Positions 1-7,751 of a DNA stretch of 50,400 bases are shown in pieces. Position 1 is the stretch's first letter. Each line of letters begins with the position of its first letter. Source of the stretch: Streptomyces sp. NRRL WC-3742 (GTDB lineage: Bacteria > Actinomycetota > Actinomycetes > Streptomycetales > Streptomycetaceae); the NCBI RefSeq assembly GCF_000720635.1, contig NZ_JOCF01000092.1, forward strand, positions 1 to 50,400. Direction: 5' to 3'. The translations under genes and the position numbers were made by a program. The notes below the pieces were generated by a model. That model had not been told where the DNA came from. It did not search any database and worked only from the letters and a program-made list of their open reading frames with translations.

Positions 1-617
1 TGAACGAAGTTCGGGCGCTTGGACACCAGGCCCGTCGTGACGGCCTCGAACCGGGCACCCGCCGGGCCCTCGGGGAGGGCGGGCAGCTCACGCGGACCGG
101 CCTCGACCGCCGGACGCAGCGCGGCAGCGACCGGAGCGACCGGAACCGCCGGGACGACCGGCGCAGCGGCGGGGGTGGCCTGCTCGGCGACGGCGGCCTG
201 GTCCTCGACCTCGGTAGGCGCCTCGACGGCCGGGGCCTGCTGCTCGAGTACGGGAGCCGGGCGGGTCAGCGCCGGGGCGACCGCGACGGCGGGCTCGGCG
301 GCCGGCTCGGCCTTCGGCGCCTCGACGGGTGCGGGCGCGGCCTGGTCGTCGGTCTTGGCGGCCCGGACGGCAGCCGGGGTCGGGTCCAGCAGCGGGGCGA
401 TCCGCACGACGTCACCGACCGACAGGCCGGATGCCTTCGCGATGGCCGGCGCCTGGGCGCCCTCGTACCCCGCGAGCCCGGCCACCCTGCGCGCACGCTG
501 GGCGGTGAGCTTGTCCAGCTCCTTCTGCGCGGCCGCGACCTGCTTCTCGGCGGCCGTGATCTCGATACGCAGCTCGCGCAGACCGGCGAGCTCGGCGGTG
601 TACGACTTCCGGTCCAT
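1..617 (-). CDS. Plasmid protein with N-terminal coiled coil and Ala/Pro-rich linker (partial, runs off the left edge)
   Basis: An open frame starts at the ATG at 615-617 and runs leftward out of the window with no stop, so only about 205 N-terminal residues are visible. Residues 1-45 are charged and helical with coiled-coil spacing (MDRKSYTAELAGLRELRIE). A short segment with a possible helix-turn-helix look follows (AIAKASGLSVGDVVRI). About 110 residues of Ala/Pro/Val/Glu linker come next, before a structured segment at the edge. The start is 8 bp after the stop of the upstream excisionase-like gene, so the two are probably co-transcribed. I do not recognise the family. The missing C-terminal part probably holds the functional domain. 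Confidence 0.6.
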   Translation of the reverse strand, partial: MDRKSYTAELAGLRELRIEITAAEKQVAAAQKELDKLTAQRARRVAGLAGYEGAQAPAIAKASGLSVGDVVRIAPLLDPTPAAVRAAKTDDQAAPAPVEAPKAEPAAEPAVAVAPALTRPAPVLEQQAPAVEAPTEVEDQAAVAEQATPAAAPVVPAVPVAPVAAALRPAVEAGPRELPALPEGPAGARFEAVTTGLVSKRPNFV

Positions 618-624
618 CAGAGCG

Positions 625-1263
625 TCACTCCCCCTCGGTGGCGGTGGCGGGCTGGTCGGCGGTGGTCGGGCGGGTGGGGACGTAGGCGATCGGACCGCCG
701 GAGACGGACGGCAGGCGGGTGCCGAGCAGCTGGCCCGCCAGGCGGGCGTCCTCGGGGTCGGCCGGGGCGGCGGCGTTCGCGGGGGCGGTGAGGTCCCTCA
801 GGTAGCCGGCGAGGCGCGCCTTCGGGAAACGGAACCGGCCCGCGGTGCCGGCGGTGCCATCCGACTCCCACTCGGCCAGGCCGGTCAGCACCGCGACGAC
901 GAACCCGGCCACCGTCACCGGCAGCACTCCGCCAGCCGCAACCCGGGCCGGGTCGCACCGCCACCAGCCGGACAACGCGGCCAGCAACTGCGCCTCGTTC
1001 AATGCGGCGCCGAAGCCGATCCAGTCGCGGTCCGGCTCCTCGACCCGGGTCGGGGCGTCCGAGCGCAGCACCGCCACCTCGGCCATGCCGAGCACAGTCA
1101 GTTCGGCGACGGGCCGGGCCTGCAACTGCTGGAGCGCCGCCAGCGGGAACACCTGCCGGCCCTGCTCGCGCACACCGGGGACCACGCCGGTGGCCATCAG
1201 CTTCTTCACCGTCGGGATCGAACACCCCAGTACCGTCCCGGCCTGACCGGTCGTCACGAACAC
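625..1263 (-). CDS. MerR/excisionase-type HTH DNA-binding protein
   Basis: The N-terminus (VTTGQAGTVLGCSIPTVKKL) fits the HTH_17/excisionase winged-helix pattern, with a wing-like stretch just after it (VREQGRQVFPLAALQQL). The rest, about 140 residues, has no domain I recognise. The frame opens at a GTG at 1278. A GGAGG motif ends 8 nt before the in-frame GTG at 1263, so I prefer the shorter start (212 residues). The gene lies 8 bp upstream of the truncated edge gene. An inverted repeat at 1300-1328 sits where an operator would be, so autoregulation is plausible. The role, perhaps control of plasmid maintenance genes, is inference. Confidence 0.65.
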   Translation of the reverse strand: MFVTTGQAGTVLGCSIPTVKKLMATGVVPGVREQGRQVFPLAALQQLQARPVAELTVLGMAEVAVLRSDAPTRVEEPDRDWIGFGAALNEAQLLAALSGWWRCDPARVAAGGVLPVTVAGFVVAVLTGLAEWESDGTAGTAGRFRFPKARLAGYLRDLTAPANAAAPADPEDARLAGQLLGTRLPSVSGGPIAYVPTRPTTADQPATATEGE

Positions 1264-1299
1264 ACCCACAACCTCCACGCCTATTCATCTAACTTGAAA

Positions 1300-1328
1300 C
1301 GCTAGGGAGACCCTACGCCTACCTAGCG
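1300..1328. promoter_or_regulatory. Inverted repeat upstream of the excisionase-like gene (candidate operator)
   Basis: CGCTAGG at 1300-1306 and CCTAGCG at 1322-1328 are perfect inverted arms separated by 15 bp. They start 37 bp upstream of the preferred start of the HTH gene. TCCACGCCT also occurs twice nearby (1274-1282 and 1335-1343). The symmetry is visible directly; the operator role is inferred. Confidence 0.4.
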
Positions 1329-1490
1329 GCACCGTCCACGCCTTTTTAGTAAGTCGCATAAGCATGACGGTAGGGCTGACTGCCGGGACTCACCCTCAAG
1401 CGATCGGGTCGGCGAAATCCCGGTGCCGGGGAATCCAGTGGTCTGCCAAGCTCCTTCACACTGACCAGGCGCGGACGAACGGCACACCTG

Positions 1491-3587
1491 ATGAAGATTC
1501 ACTCGATAGCGGCCCAGGACTTCCTCTCCTTCGCTTCCCTCGGCCTCTCCCTGAAGCCCGGAACGACGGTCGTGACCGGGCCCAACGGCGCCGGGAAGTC
1601 GAACCTCAGCGCTGCTATCGCGCTCCCCCTCCTCGTCCTCGAACGGGGACTCGGCGGCCCCGGCGACGACTCCGACCCGTTGGAGGTCTACGGCCAGGCG
1701 GGCCGGCTCGGCTCCGATGCCTACACCGTCAGCCTCGACATCGAACTGGACCGGCCCCAGGAGCAGGAGCTGGTGCGGCTGTTCATGGAGGCCGCAGTGG
1801 TCGCCAACGCCGCCAACATCCGCGACGAAGGGGGCTCTGCGGCGGCGGCGTCAAGCAAGGCCGTGTTCGCCCTGTTCACCGAGCTCGGCGTCGCGGCGGA
1901 CTCCGTTCAATCGCTATTCCGAGGCACTCTGCAGGTCGCGTACGCAGCACGTCACCGGTCCCGCTGGTGGGCGGCCTGGAACTTCAACCACGGCGAGCAG
2001 CAGATGCAGCTCATTCTCTGCGGCCCTCGTGCCGGCCAGCTTGTTCAAGGGCAGCTTCCGCCCTGGTTTGAAGGCGCGGTGGCCTCATTTCGGACCGCCT
2101 CGCCGCTGCTGAGAAACGTGCGGCTGCCCATCGGTAAGCAGACATCCGAGGAAACAGTGCTTCGCTCCTTCCTACGGACGGACAAGTCACCGCACTCTGG
2201 AAAGGCCGAGCCGACGGCGATCGACTTCGGGCGCATCCTGAACAACCTCGACGCCGCAAGAGCCCTGGTCGTCGATGTACCGCCCCTCACGAACGACACC
2301 GGCACCGAACCGTACGCCCTGGCGGCGCTCGCCGACGCCCTGGGCCGCGAGCACGGCAGAAACACCCGATACGACTTCCGCTTCGTCCTCGCCAAGGTGC
2401 TGCGCCAGGGCATGGTCTTCACCGACAACCGCCGGCTCCCCCTCGCGCGGCACTTCCCGCTTGCCGAAGTGGGCAGCCCCGTCGACCTGCGCGACGGCAG
2501 CGCGGTGGCCGCCGAGCTGCACCGGCTCAAGAACGGCAGTATCGAGGAACAGCAGCGCTTCGCACAGGTCCGGAAGGTCTTCCACGACATCACGCGACTC
2601 GACCTGCACCTGCGCAGCGTTCCCTCACCCAACGCGGGGCTCACGATCGACATCCTCGTCGGCCCGGCCGAAGGCAACCAGGTCGCCCAGTTCGCTGGCG
2701 CGGGCGTCCAGGAAGCCCTCCTACTCGCCACCCTGCTGGCAGGCGAGCCGGGACGCGTCGTCGTACTCGACGAACCGGCCGTCAACCTGCACCCCACGGT
2801 GCAGCGACGCCTGTCCCGCCACCTCGTCGACGTGCAGGGGATCGTCATCACGCACAGCCCCGACCTGATCCCCTGCTCCGACATCGCGGACCTGGACCGC
2901 GTCGTACGCCTCACCCAGCGAACCGACGGAACCCACGTCAGCTCCCTGACAGACAAGCACCGGGAGCAGCTCGGCGCATGGATGCAGCGCCTGCTCCTCG
3001 CCGACGTGCGGGCCCTGCTGTTCGCCTCGGCCGTCATCCTGTGCGAAGGGGCCACCGAACTCGGCGCCCTGAGCCAGTGGTGGAACCAGGACCCGGCTGG
3101 CCTTGGCGACCCGGGAAGCGCGAACATCGCCATGGTCGACGTGGGCGGCGAGGCCAGCTTCGGCGGATACATCAACTACCTGGAAGCCTTCGGGATCCCT
3201 TGGGCGGTCGTCGCCGACGGCCCGGCCTTCGCCCCCACAGCCAAACTCGGCAAGCAGCTCATGAAGCTCGGCCTAGCCCCATCTGATCGTCCGGCCCTGG
3301 AGAACGGGTTCACCACCTGGCGGGACTACTGGAACCGCGCTGGCATCTTCACCTTGGCCGACACCTTCGGCAACGACGGAACGAAGGCCGGTGAGATTGA
3401 GGCATACCTTGAGCGGCTGGACAAGCTGTTGCTGGAGAAGGTCCAGGCCGAGCACCGCTCCAGCAAGCCCCGCATCGGCGCCGCGTTCGCAGCCGCCCAC
3501 CCCGAAATGCCAGCCGAGGTCCTGAACCTGTACAGGCAGATCCACACTCACCTCAACACCCGTACAAACCGATCACCCGGTCGGTGA
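1491..3587 (+). CDS. OLD-family ATP-dependent nuclease (ABC ATPase plus TOPRIM), class-1-like
   Basis: This 698-residue protein has an SMC/RecF-like ATPase split across its N-terminal two thirds. Walker A is GPNGAGKS at 30-37, Walker B is VVVLDEPAVNLHP at about 422-434, and a switch histidine follows in VITHSPDL. A TOPRIM domain follows, with the acidic motif ILCEGATELGAL at about 515-527, then DVGGEASF near 549 and VVADGP near 573. This is the OLD architecture, whose members include the phage P2 Old nuclease and defence nucleases. No UvrD-like helicase partner is adjacent, so it looks like class 1 (stand-alone) rather than Gabija-like. The ATG at 1491 has a weak ribosome site. An anti-phage or plasmid-exclusion role is inferred. 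Confidence 0.85.
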   Translation: MKIHSIAAQDFLSFASLGLSLKPGTTVVTGPNGAGKSNLSAAIALPLLVLERGLGGPGDDSDPLEVYGQAGRLGSDAYTVSLDIELDRPQEQELVRLFMEAAVVANAANIRDEGGSAAAASSKAVFALFTELGVAADSVQSLFRGTLQVAYAARHRSRWWAAWNFNHGEQQMQLILCGPRAGQLVQGQLPPWFEGAVASFRTASPLLRNVRLPIGKQTSEETVLRSFLRTDKSPHSGKAEPTAIDFGRILNNLDAARALVVDVPPLTNDTGTEPYALAALADALGREHGRNTRYDFRFVLAKVLRQGMVFTDNRRLPLARHFPLAEVGSPVDLRDGSAVAAELHRLKNGSIEEQQRFAQVRKVFHDITRLDLHLRSVPSPNAGLTIDILVGPAEGNQVAQFAGAGVQEALLLATLLAGEPGRVVVLDEPAVNLHPTVQRRLSRHLVDVQGIVITHSPDLIPCSDIADLDRVVRLTQRTDGTHVSSLTDKHREQLGAWMQRLLLADVRALLFASAVILCEGATELGALSQWWNQDPAGLGDPGSANIAMVDVGGEASFGGYINYLEAFGIPWAVVADGPAFAPTAKLGKQLMKLGLAPSDRPALENGFTTWRDYWNRAGIFTLADTFGNDGTKAGEIEAYLERLDKLLLEKVQAEHRSSKPRIGAAFAAAHPEMPAEVLNLYRQIHTHLNTRTNRSPGR

Positions 3588-3612
3588 TGACTGCCCGCCT
3601 CAATGCCGTGAA

Positions 3613-3653
3613 ACCGGTCCGCCGCCCGCTCGGGGGTTCGGACGCGGACCGGT
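3613..3653 (+). terminator. Hairpin after the OLD gene
   Basis: ACCGGTCCGC at 3613-3622 pairs perfectly with GCGGACCGGT at 3644-3653 across a 21-nt loop, 25 bp after the OLD stop codon. It lies between two convergent genes and could stop transcription from either side. There is no U-tract, as is usual in high-GC actinobacteria. Confidence 0.5.
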
Positions 3654-3711
3654 CTCCTTCCAGTCTGGGCGGGCGGGCGCCGCACTGCTGCCGGGGTTAG
3701 TCCCGGTGGTG

Positions 3712-4035
3712 TCAGGGGGTGTCGCCGGACCAGTCCCAGCGGGAGGGATCCGCGGGGCGGGGTTCGTAGTGGGCGCGGCCGCCTGCGCCGTACCGGCCGA
3801 TCTCAGTGATCAGCGCGGCGCCGTCGGCCAGCTGCTCCGGCGCCCAGCCGGTGACGTCCAGGAGCAGTCCGTCGAGCGGGCCTGCGACCAACTCGCGGTA
3901 CTCGTGCCCGGGACGTGGGCCGGGGTCGGGGTCGTCGTGGTCGGCTCCGTAGACCCGGCCTCGTAGCAGCGCCTCGTCGTCCATACCGGCCAGCATCCCA
4001 GCCGGGGCCGACAGCGTGGCCGCGAAAGCGGACAT
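3712..4035 (-). CDS. Hypothetical protein, 107 residues, acidic
   Basis: The frame encodes a hydrophilic, Asp/Gly/Pro-rich protein with a structured C-terminal half (ELVAGPLDGLLLDVTGWAPE, then a WDWSGDTP tail). I do not recognise the family. The ATG at 4035 is the farthest upstream start. An internal ATG at 3984 (MDDEALLRG) is also possible, and neither has a strong ribosome site. The ISL3-type element begins only about 26 bp upstream, so the native promoter or N-terminus may have been lost. Confidence 0.45.
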   Translation of the reverse strand: MSAFAATLSAPAGMLAGMDDEALLRGRVYGADHDDPDPGPRPGHEYRELVAGPLDGLLLDVTGWAPEQLADGAALITEIGRYGAGGRAHYEPRPADPSRWDWSGDTP

Positions 4036-4115
4036 CAGGGGAGTGGCTTTAGACGCGAGTTGTGGTTCTGGCTCAACTTCCGTGGAGGGCTAACTGAGTG
4101 TGATGTCAGCGGTGT

Positions 4116-4442
4116 GTGGTGGGATGGCCGGACTCTGCTGCCGTGACCTTCTGGGGGCCCACCTTGATACCCGTGTACTCGTCTCTGGCCCAAGCCCTGG
4201 CCGAGGCCCTGGTGGACGTCCTGTGGTTCGTCGAGGGCAGTGAAGACGAGCAGGTGGATCCGGACGAGGCCGTCAAGGTCTTGGAGGGTGTGGCCCATGT
4301 GGTCAGCAAGCTGTCGAGCGGCCAGCGGAGCGAATTGATCGATCTGCTGGGGACTATGGCCGAAGCGGACTCCGACCCCGCCCGGCGGGTGTTCCTGGAA
4401 GGGTTTCCAGATGGCTTCGGGCTCCTTGATGACGCGGTCTGA
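4116..4442 (+). CDS. Passenger protein inside the ISL3 element, 108 residues, function unknown
   Basis: The frame lies wholly inside the IS, convergent with the transposase and ending 9 bp before the transposase stop. The protein is acidic and helical (LAQALAEALVDVLWFVEG, VAHVVSKLSSGQRSELIDLL, ARRVFLEGFPDGFGLLDD) with ordinary amino-acid composition, unlike a shadow frame. The ATG at 4116 is one option; the segment from about 4150 looks more protein-like, so the true start could be downstream. I do not recognise a domain. IS elements usually carry only the transposase, so it may regulate transposition or be cargo, but that is speculation. Confidence 0.5.
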   Translation: MVGWPDSAAVTFWGPTLIPVYSSLAQALAEALVDVLWFVEGSEDEQVDPDEAVKVLEGVAHVVSKLSSGQRSELIDLLGTMAEADSDPARRVFLEGFPDGFGLLDDAV

Positions 4443-4450
4443 CCTGTCCT

Positions 4451-6124
4451 TCACGAGTAGAGCAAGACACGCTTGCGCAGGAGCGCGAAGCCGGCCCGGC
4501 CGAACATCTGGCGCTTGCGCATCTTGATCCGGTTGACGTGTCCTTCGACGACGCCGGAGTTCCAGGGGAGGGTGAGTCCTGCGATGACGGCGGCGCGGTC
4601 GCGGTCGATGCCGGCGGCGAGGGTGTGGAGGCTGGGAAGGTCGTCTTGGCGAACCGCGTCGAGCCATTCCGGGAGTCGCTGGCCCTGGCGCTCGGTGAGC
4701 ATTTCGGCGAAGGAGCGGACGTGCCGGGTCAGGGCGTCGAGCTCGGGGCAGTGGGCCAGGACGGTCTTGAGCTGGAGTTGCTCGGCCTCCGACAGCGCTG
4801 TGGGCCGCCGGAGAATCCAGCCAGCGACGGTGCGAGGCGACGGCGGTTGCGCGGTCACCGGCCGGGGCGAGGTCCGCTTCCGCCGCAGGTAGGCGCCGAC
4901 GCGCTGGTAGCTGCCCTGGTAGCCGAGAGGGACGATCTCCTCCCAGAGCTTCCAGGCGTTGGTGCAGCCCTCGTTCCAGCGGTCGTCGAGGTAGGGCTTG
5001 TACTCGTCCAGGACGGACGGGCGGTCCTGCCACTGGCCCCGGAAAAGCTCCTCCGGGTTCGCGGCGTCGGCCAGGGCCTTGACCGTGCGCCAGGTCATGC
5101 CGAGCTGCCGCTGGACGGCGCGCTTGCTATGCCCCGCGGACAGCAGCGCGTGCACCTCGGCGTGCCGGGCCCGGGTGCGGTCGGCGAACCGGAAGCCCGT
5201 CGGCCAAGGCTGGTCCACGTTCTCCGCTTGGCCCGTGGGCTCGACGGTAACGGCTCGACTGGGCACCGGAGTTGCGGCACGCAGGCACTGCCGGTGGCGG
5301 GCGACGGCACGCTCGGCCGCTTCGCTGAGGTTGTGCCACAGGTGCCAGCGATCCGCGACCTGGACCGCCTGCGGTGCACCGGCGGTGGCGCCCTCGGCGA
5401 AGAACGGCGCGCGGTCGCGGCAGACGACCTCGACGCCCGGCCGCTCGGCCAGCCAGGCCGCCAGGCTCGACGACTCCCGGTCGGGCAGCAGGTCGACCGG
5501 CCGGCGGGTCTCGGCATCGACCAGCACCGTCCCGTACGCGCGGCCCTTGCGCGTCGCGTACTCGTCGACGCCCACCACCCGCGGGACCCGCGGCTGCGGA
5601 TCGGGAAGCTCCTCCACCAACCGCAACACCGTGCTCCGGCTCACCAACACCCCGAACACCCCGGCCAGCCGAGCACCGGCCCGCCCCGCCAGCGCCAGAC
5701 CGACCGAAGCGAGCGTCGCCCGCAACTGCTCGGTCCACCGGCCGTGGCGCCGCGTCAGCCCCTCGATCTGCTCGACGAAGGTCCGCCGTCCGCACAACGG
5801 GTCGCCGCACACGAAGCGCCGCACCCGCAGGCTCAGCCGGACCCGCCTTCCCCCGACCGGTCCGTCGACAGGAAACCGCAGGTAGGAGCTGTGCACCCGG
5901 GTCGACCATCCCCCGCACCCTGGGCAGCTGTGCCCCGCCGCCGAAGACTTGACCCTCACGTTCACCGACTCGACGTCCACGTCGACCGACAGCACCGCGA
6001 CACCCGCGACCGACGGAAACAGCAGCCCCTCCAGCCGGGGCACCAGATCATCCACCACGGCCTGGCCGCTGACGAATTCCGGGCAACTTCTCGACGCCGA
6101 CCGCACCGCCGCATCGTCACTCAC
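4451..6124 (-). CDS. ISL3-family transposase
   Basis: This 557-residue DDE transposase has an N-terminal zinc-ribbon region (CPGCGGWSTRVHSSYLR and FVCGDPLCGRRTF), then the core motifs VVGVDEYATRKG (first Asp), VQVADRWHLWHNL, and near the C-terminus NSGVVEGHVNRIKMRKRQMF carrying the catalytic Glu. That C-terminal block is diagnostic of ISL3/Tnp_ISL3. The frame is open past the inverted repeat, but the GTG at 6124 lies just inside the element and gives a normal N-terminus (VSDDAAVRSA), so I chose it. The gene appears intact, so the element may still be active. Confidence 0.85.
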   Translation of the reverse strand: MSDDAAVRSASRSCPEFVSGQAVVDDLVPRLEGLLFPSVAGVAVLSVDVDVESVNVRVKSSAAGHSCPGCGGWSTRVHSSYLRFPVDGPVGGRRVRLSLRVRRFVCGDPLCGRRTFVEQIEGLTRRHGRWTEQLRATLASVGLALAGRAGARLAGVFGVLVSRSTVLRLVEELPDPQPRVPRVVGVDEYATRKGRAYGTVLVDAETRRPVDLLPDRESSSLAAWLAERPGVEVVCRDRAPFFAEGATAGAPQAVQVADRWHLWHNLSEAAERAVARHRQCLRAATPVPSRAVTVEPTGQAENVDQPWPTGFRFADRTRARHAEVHALLSAGHSKRAVQRQLGMTWRTVKALADAANPEELFRGQWQDRPSVLDEYKPYLDDRWNEGCTNAWKLWEEIVPLGYQGSYQRVGAYLRRKRTSPRPVTAQPPSPRTVAGWILRRPTALSEAEQLQLKTVLAHCPELDALTRHVRSFAEMLTERQGQRLPEWLDAVRQDDLPSLHTLAAGIDRDRAAVIAGLTLPWNSGVVEGHVNRIKMRKRQMFGRAGFALLRKRVLLYS

Positions 6125-6165
6125 TGTGCGCACACCACGGAAGTTGAGCCAGAACCACTTCACGT

Positions 6166-6299
6166 GAACGAAGCCAACCCTGGGTAGTTCCGCTGCCCCG
6201 CCAGGACGGAAACGGCCGAACCGGCTGCCCATCCTCGAACTTCACCCCAGCCGCATCAGACCAGAGCCACCCGATGCCCGCACCCGTCACCATCGACAT
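6166..6299 (-). pseudogene. N-terminal remnant of a TnsA-like transposase endonuclease, frameshifted
   Basis: From the ATG at 6299 (GAGG six nt upstream) the minus strand reads MSMVTGAGIGWLWSDAAG and then KFEDGQPVRPFPSWRG. As I recall, actinobacterial TnsA-like proteins continue here with GQRNYPGL-type sequence. The bases do encode QRNYPGL, but in a different frame, so a single-base frameshift at about 6195 is visible. The frame stops beside the ISL3 inverted repeat, so the rest was lost or displaced by that insertion. It is evidence of a former heteromeric Tn7-like transposon. The family call rests on a short motif. Confidence 0.5.
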
Positions 6300-6413
6300 A
6301 CGCGACCTCAAAACCCCGGATCGACGCTGGCGCACCGCCGGCAACACCTCGCAGAACAGCCGTCATACCACCACAGTGATCAAGCGCGACTCCGCCTGCC
6401 CGCCACTTTCGAT

Positions 6414-6430
6414 AACTTCACCGAGACGAG
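6414..6430 (+). repeat. Copy 1 of an ACTTCACCGAGAC repeat
   Basis: AACTTCACCGAGACGAG occurs here, about 115 bp upstream of the TnsA-like remnant start. Three more copies cluster at 7321-7390 in the same orientation, beyond the methyltransferase. Repeats near a tnsA start would fit TnsB-binding sites of a transposon end, but this is only a suggestion. Confidence 0.45.
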
Positions 6431-6474
6431 TGGCGCAATTGCTGTCCTCGCAATTGATCTTCCGATGCCACAGA

Positions 6475-7212
6475 TCAGCACCGGCGTGCGATGACGAGGA
6501 ACTCCCCATCTCCCGTTCCGACGGGCTCGCGGTTCCATCCCCCGTAGATAGCCTCCACGGCGAAGCCCGCTCCCCGCAGCGAAGACCGGATCAGCTCCTC
6601 GGACCGGAAACGGAGGGTCGCAGTGCTCACGAGGCGTTCGCCGTCCGGGAATGTGTAGTGATGGGTGAAGCTGACAGCGCCGCCCTGGACCGCGGTCACT
6701 TCAGTCCACGCCGAAACGGTACGACCGTCGGGCAACACGATCCGACGTCGGGAGTCGACCGGGTTCCACCGCTCCCACCTGCGCGCCTGGGGATCACGAC
6801 TGTCGAAGACCAGCCGGCCGCCAGACACAAGAGAGCGCCTGAGGTCGGAAAGGGTTCCCGCCCACTCCTCGTCCCCCACGAAGAACTGTGCGACGTGGCT
6901 GGTCATGACCGCCATATCGAACGATCCAGCAGGAAGGATCGACGAAGTGCCCTCGATCCAGGTCACCCGCTCGGCGTTCGACTTGGCACGAGCCGCCTCC
7001 AACGACGCCCGCGCCGGATCGACCCCCGTCACGGCATGGCCAACAGCGACCATGCCAAGCGCGAGCCGACCCGTCCCGCAGCCCAGATCCAACACCCGGG
7101 AACTGGGGGCCTCATTGACGACGGAGAGGAAGAAATCGTCCTCGCGCGACCACGGGCACTCAGCGTCGTACACCAAGACCAGGCGAGGATCGCAGAACTC
7201 AGCGTGTCGCAT
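6475..7212 (-). CDS. Class I SAM-dependent methyltransferase
   Basis: This is a 245-residue Rossmann-fold methyltransferase. Motif I is VLDLGCGTGRL at about 40-50, the acidic end of strand 2 is GVDPARASLEAAR, and a post-I motif reads FDMAVMTSHVAQFF. A C-terminal beta region follows (FTHHYTFPDGERL, TATLRFRSEEL). The frame opens at 7248, but the family typically begins MRHAEF...DPRLVxVYDAECPW, so I place the start at 7212. The substrate is unknown. It is flanked on both sides by ACTTCACCGAGAC repeats and preceded by two palindromes, so it may be cargo of a former mobile element. Confidence 0.8.
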   Translation of the reverse strand: MRHAEFCDPRLVLVYDAECPWSREDDFFLSVVNEAPSSRVLDLGCGTGRLALGMVAVGHAVTGVDPARASLEAARAKSNAERVTWIEGTSSILPAGSFDMAVMTSHVAQFFVGDEEWAGTLSDLRRSLVSGGRLVFDSRDPQARRWERWNPVDSRRRIVLPDGRTVSAWTEVTAVQGGAVSFTHHYTFPDGERLVSTATLRFRSEELIRSSLRGAGFAVEAIYGGWNREPVGTGDGEFLVIARRC

Positions 7213-7320
7213 CCGCGGAGCGTAGCGAAGACGGACGCAGTGGGCCATCCGTTACTGCACCGGTGAGTCATGGTCCGCAGCCCACCCGCCGCCTACGGCA
7301 GCACGGCCGCCACCTTCGCC

Positions 7321-7390
7321 AACTTCACCGAGACGAACAAGGCCGAACTCGCCACGTTCGCCGAGACTCCGCCACTTTCACCGAGACAGG
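7321..7390 (+). repeat. Three further copies of the TTC(A/G)CCGAGAC repeat
   Basis: Copies lie at 7321-7337 (AACTTCACCGAGACGAA), 7354-7370 (ACGTTCGCCGAGACTCC) and 7374-7390 (ACTTTCACCGAGACAGG). The spacings are 33 and 20 bp and all point the same way as the copy at 6414. Clustered imperfect repeats of this size resemble transposase-binding arrays at Tn7-like ends or iterons. Which applies cannot be decided from sequence alone. Confidence 0.5.
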
Positions 7391-7429
7391 ACACCGCCCG
7401 GCGTCTCGGCGACCGGCGAGCAGGCCCGG

Positions 7430-7499
7430 GGTTCGTTCAGGGGTGAACGGACCATCGGCGTCCTGCGTCACCGACGGTTCGTTCAGGGTGAACGAACCG
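7430..7499. promoter_or_regulatory. Two tandem palindromes (candidate operators or iterons)
   Basis: At 7430-7453, GGTTCGTTCA and TGAACGGACC face each other across 4 bp. At 7475-7499, CGGTTCGTTCA and TGAACGAACCG are perfect arms across 3 bp. The two sites start 45 bp apart, about four helical turns, and a related half-site (GGTACGTTCA) follows near 7522. They sit 220-290 bp upstream of the methyltransferase. A dimeric repressor or a plasmid replication protein could bind them. Confidence 0.5.
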
Positions 7500-7640
7500 C
7501 TGTGGGGTCGAGGGGACGAAGGTACGTTCACCTCCCGACGGGTACCGCCGCTGGCGCCGCAGGGCCGGACCGTCCGCAGGCCCCGACGCCAACCCGAGGA
7601 GGGCATCGACCCTGGCCGCGGCCTCCGGCCTGCTTCACCG

Positions 7641-7666
7641 GCGGCCGGGCCAGGTTGCCCGGCCGC
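7641..7666 (-). terminator. GC-rich hairpin downstream of the 157-residue gene
   Basis: GCGGCCGGGC at 7641-7650 and GCCCGGCCGC at 7657-7666 are perfect arms with a 6-nt loop, about 85 bp past the stop of the minus-strand gene at 7752. It is probably a terminator. Confidence 0.5.
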
Positions 7667-7751
7667 CGAATGATCGTCGACCAGAAGGGCGCCCGAGGGC
7701 CTCCAGGCGGGCTGAGACGGCCGGGTCCGACGTGAGCCCCGGAGCTGTAGG

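Larger units (their letters stand above)
4062..6158. mobile_element. ISL3-family insertion sequence with passenger gene
   Basis: Perfect 24-bp terminal inverted repeats are visible at 4062-4085 and 6135-6158; each contains GGTTCTGGCTCAACTTCC. They bracket a 557-residue ISL3-type transposase and a convergent 108-residue open frame. ISL3 elements normally make 8-bp target duplications. The bases just outside the two repeats (cgagttgt on the left, acttcacg on the right) do not match, so either the element moved with rearrangement or one flank was later changed. The right end abuts a frameshifted TnsA-like remnant. Confidence 0.85.

Noticed and set aside
19..1305. Long plus-strand open frame of 428 codons
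   Set aside because: Ala/Thr/Ser-rich composition opposite two real minus-strand genes; it is the usual high-GC shadow.
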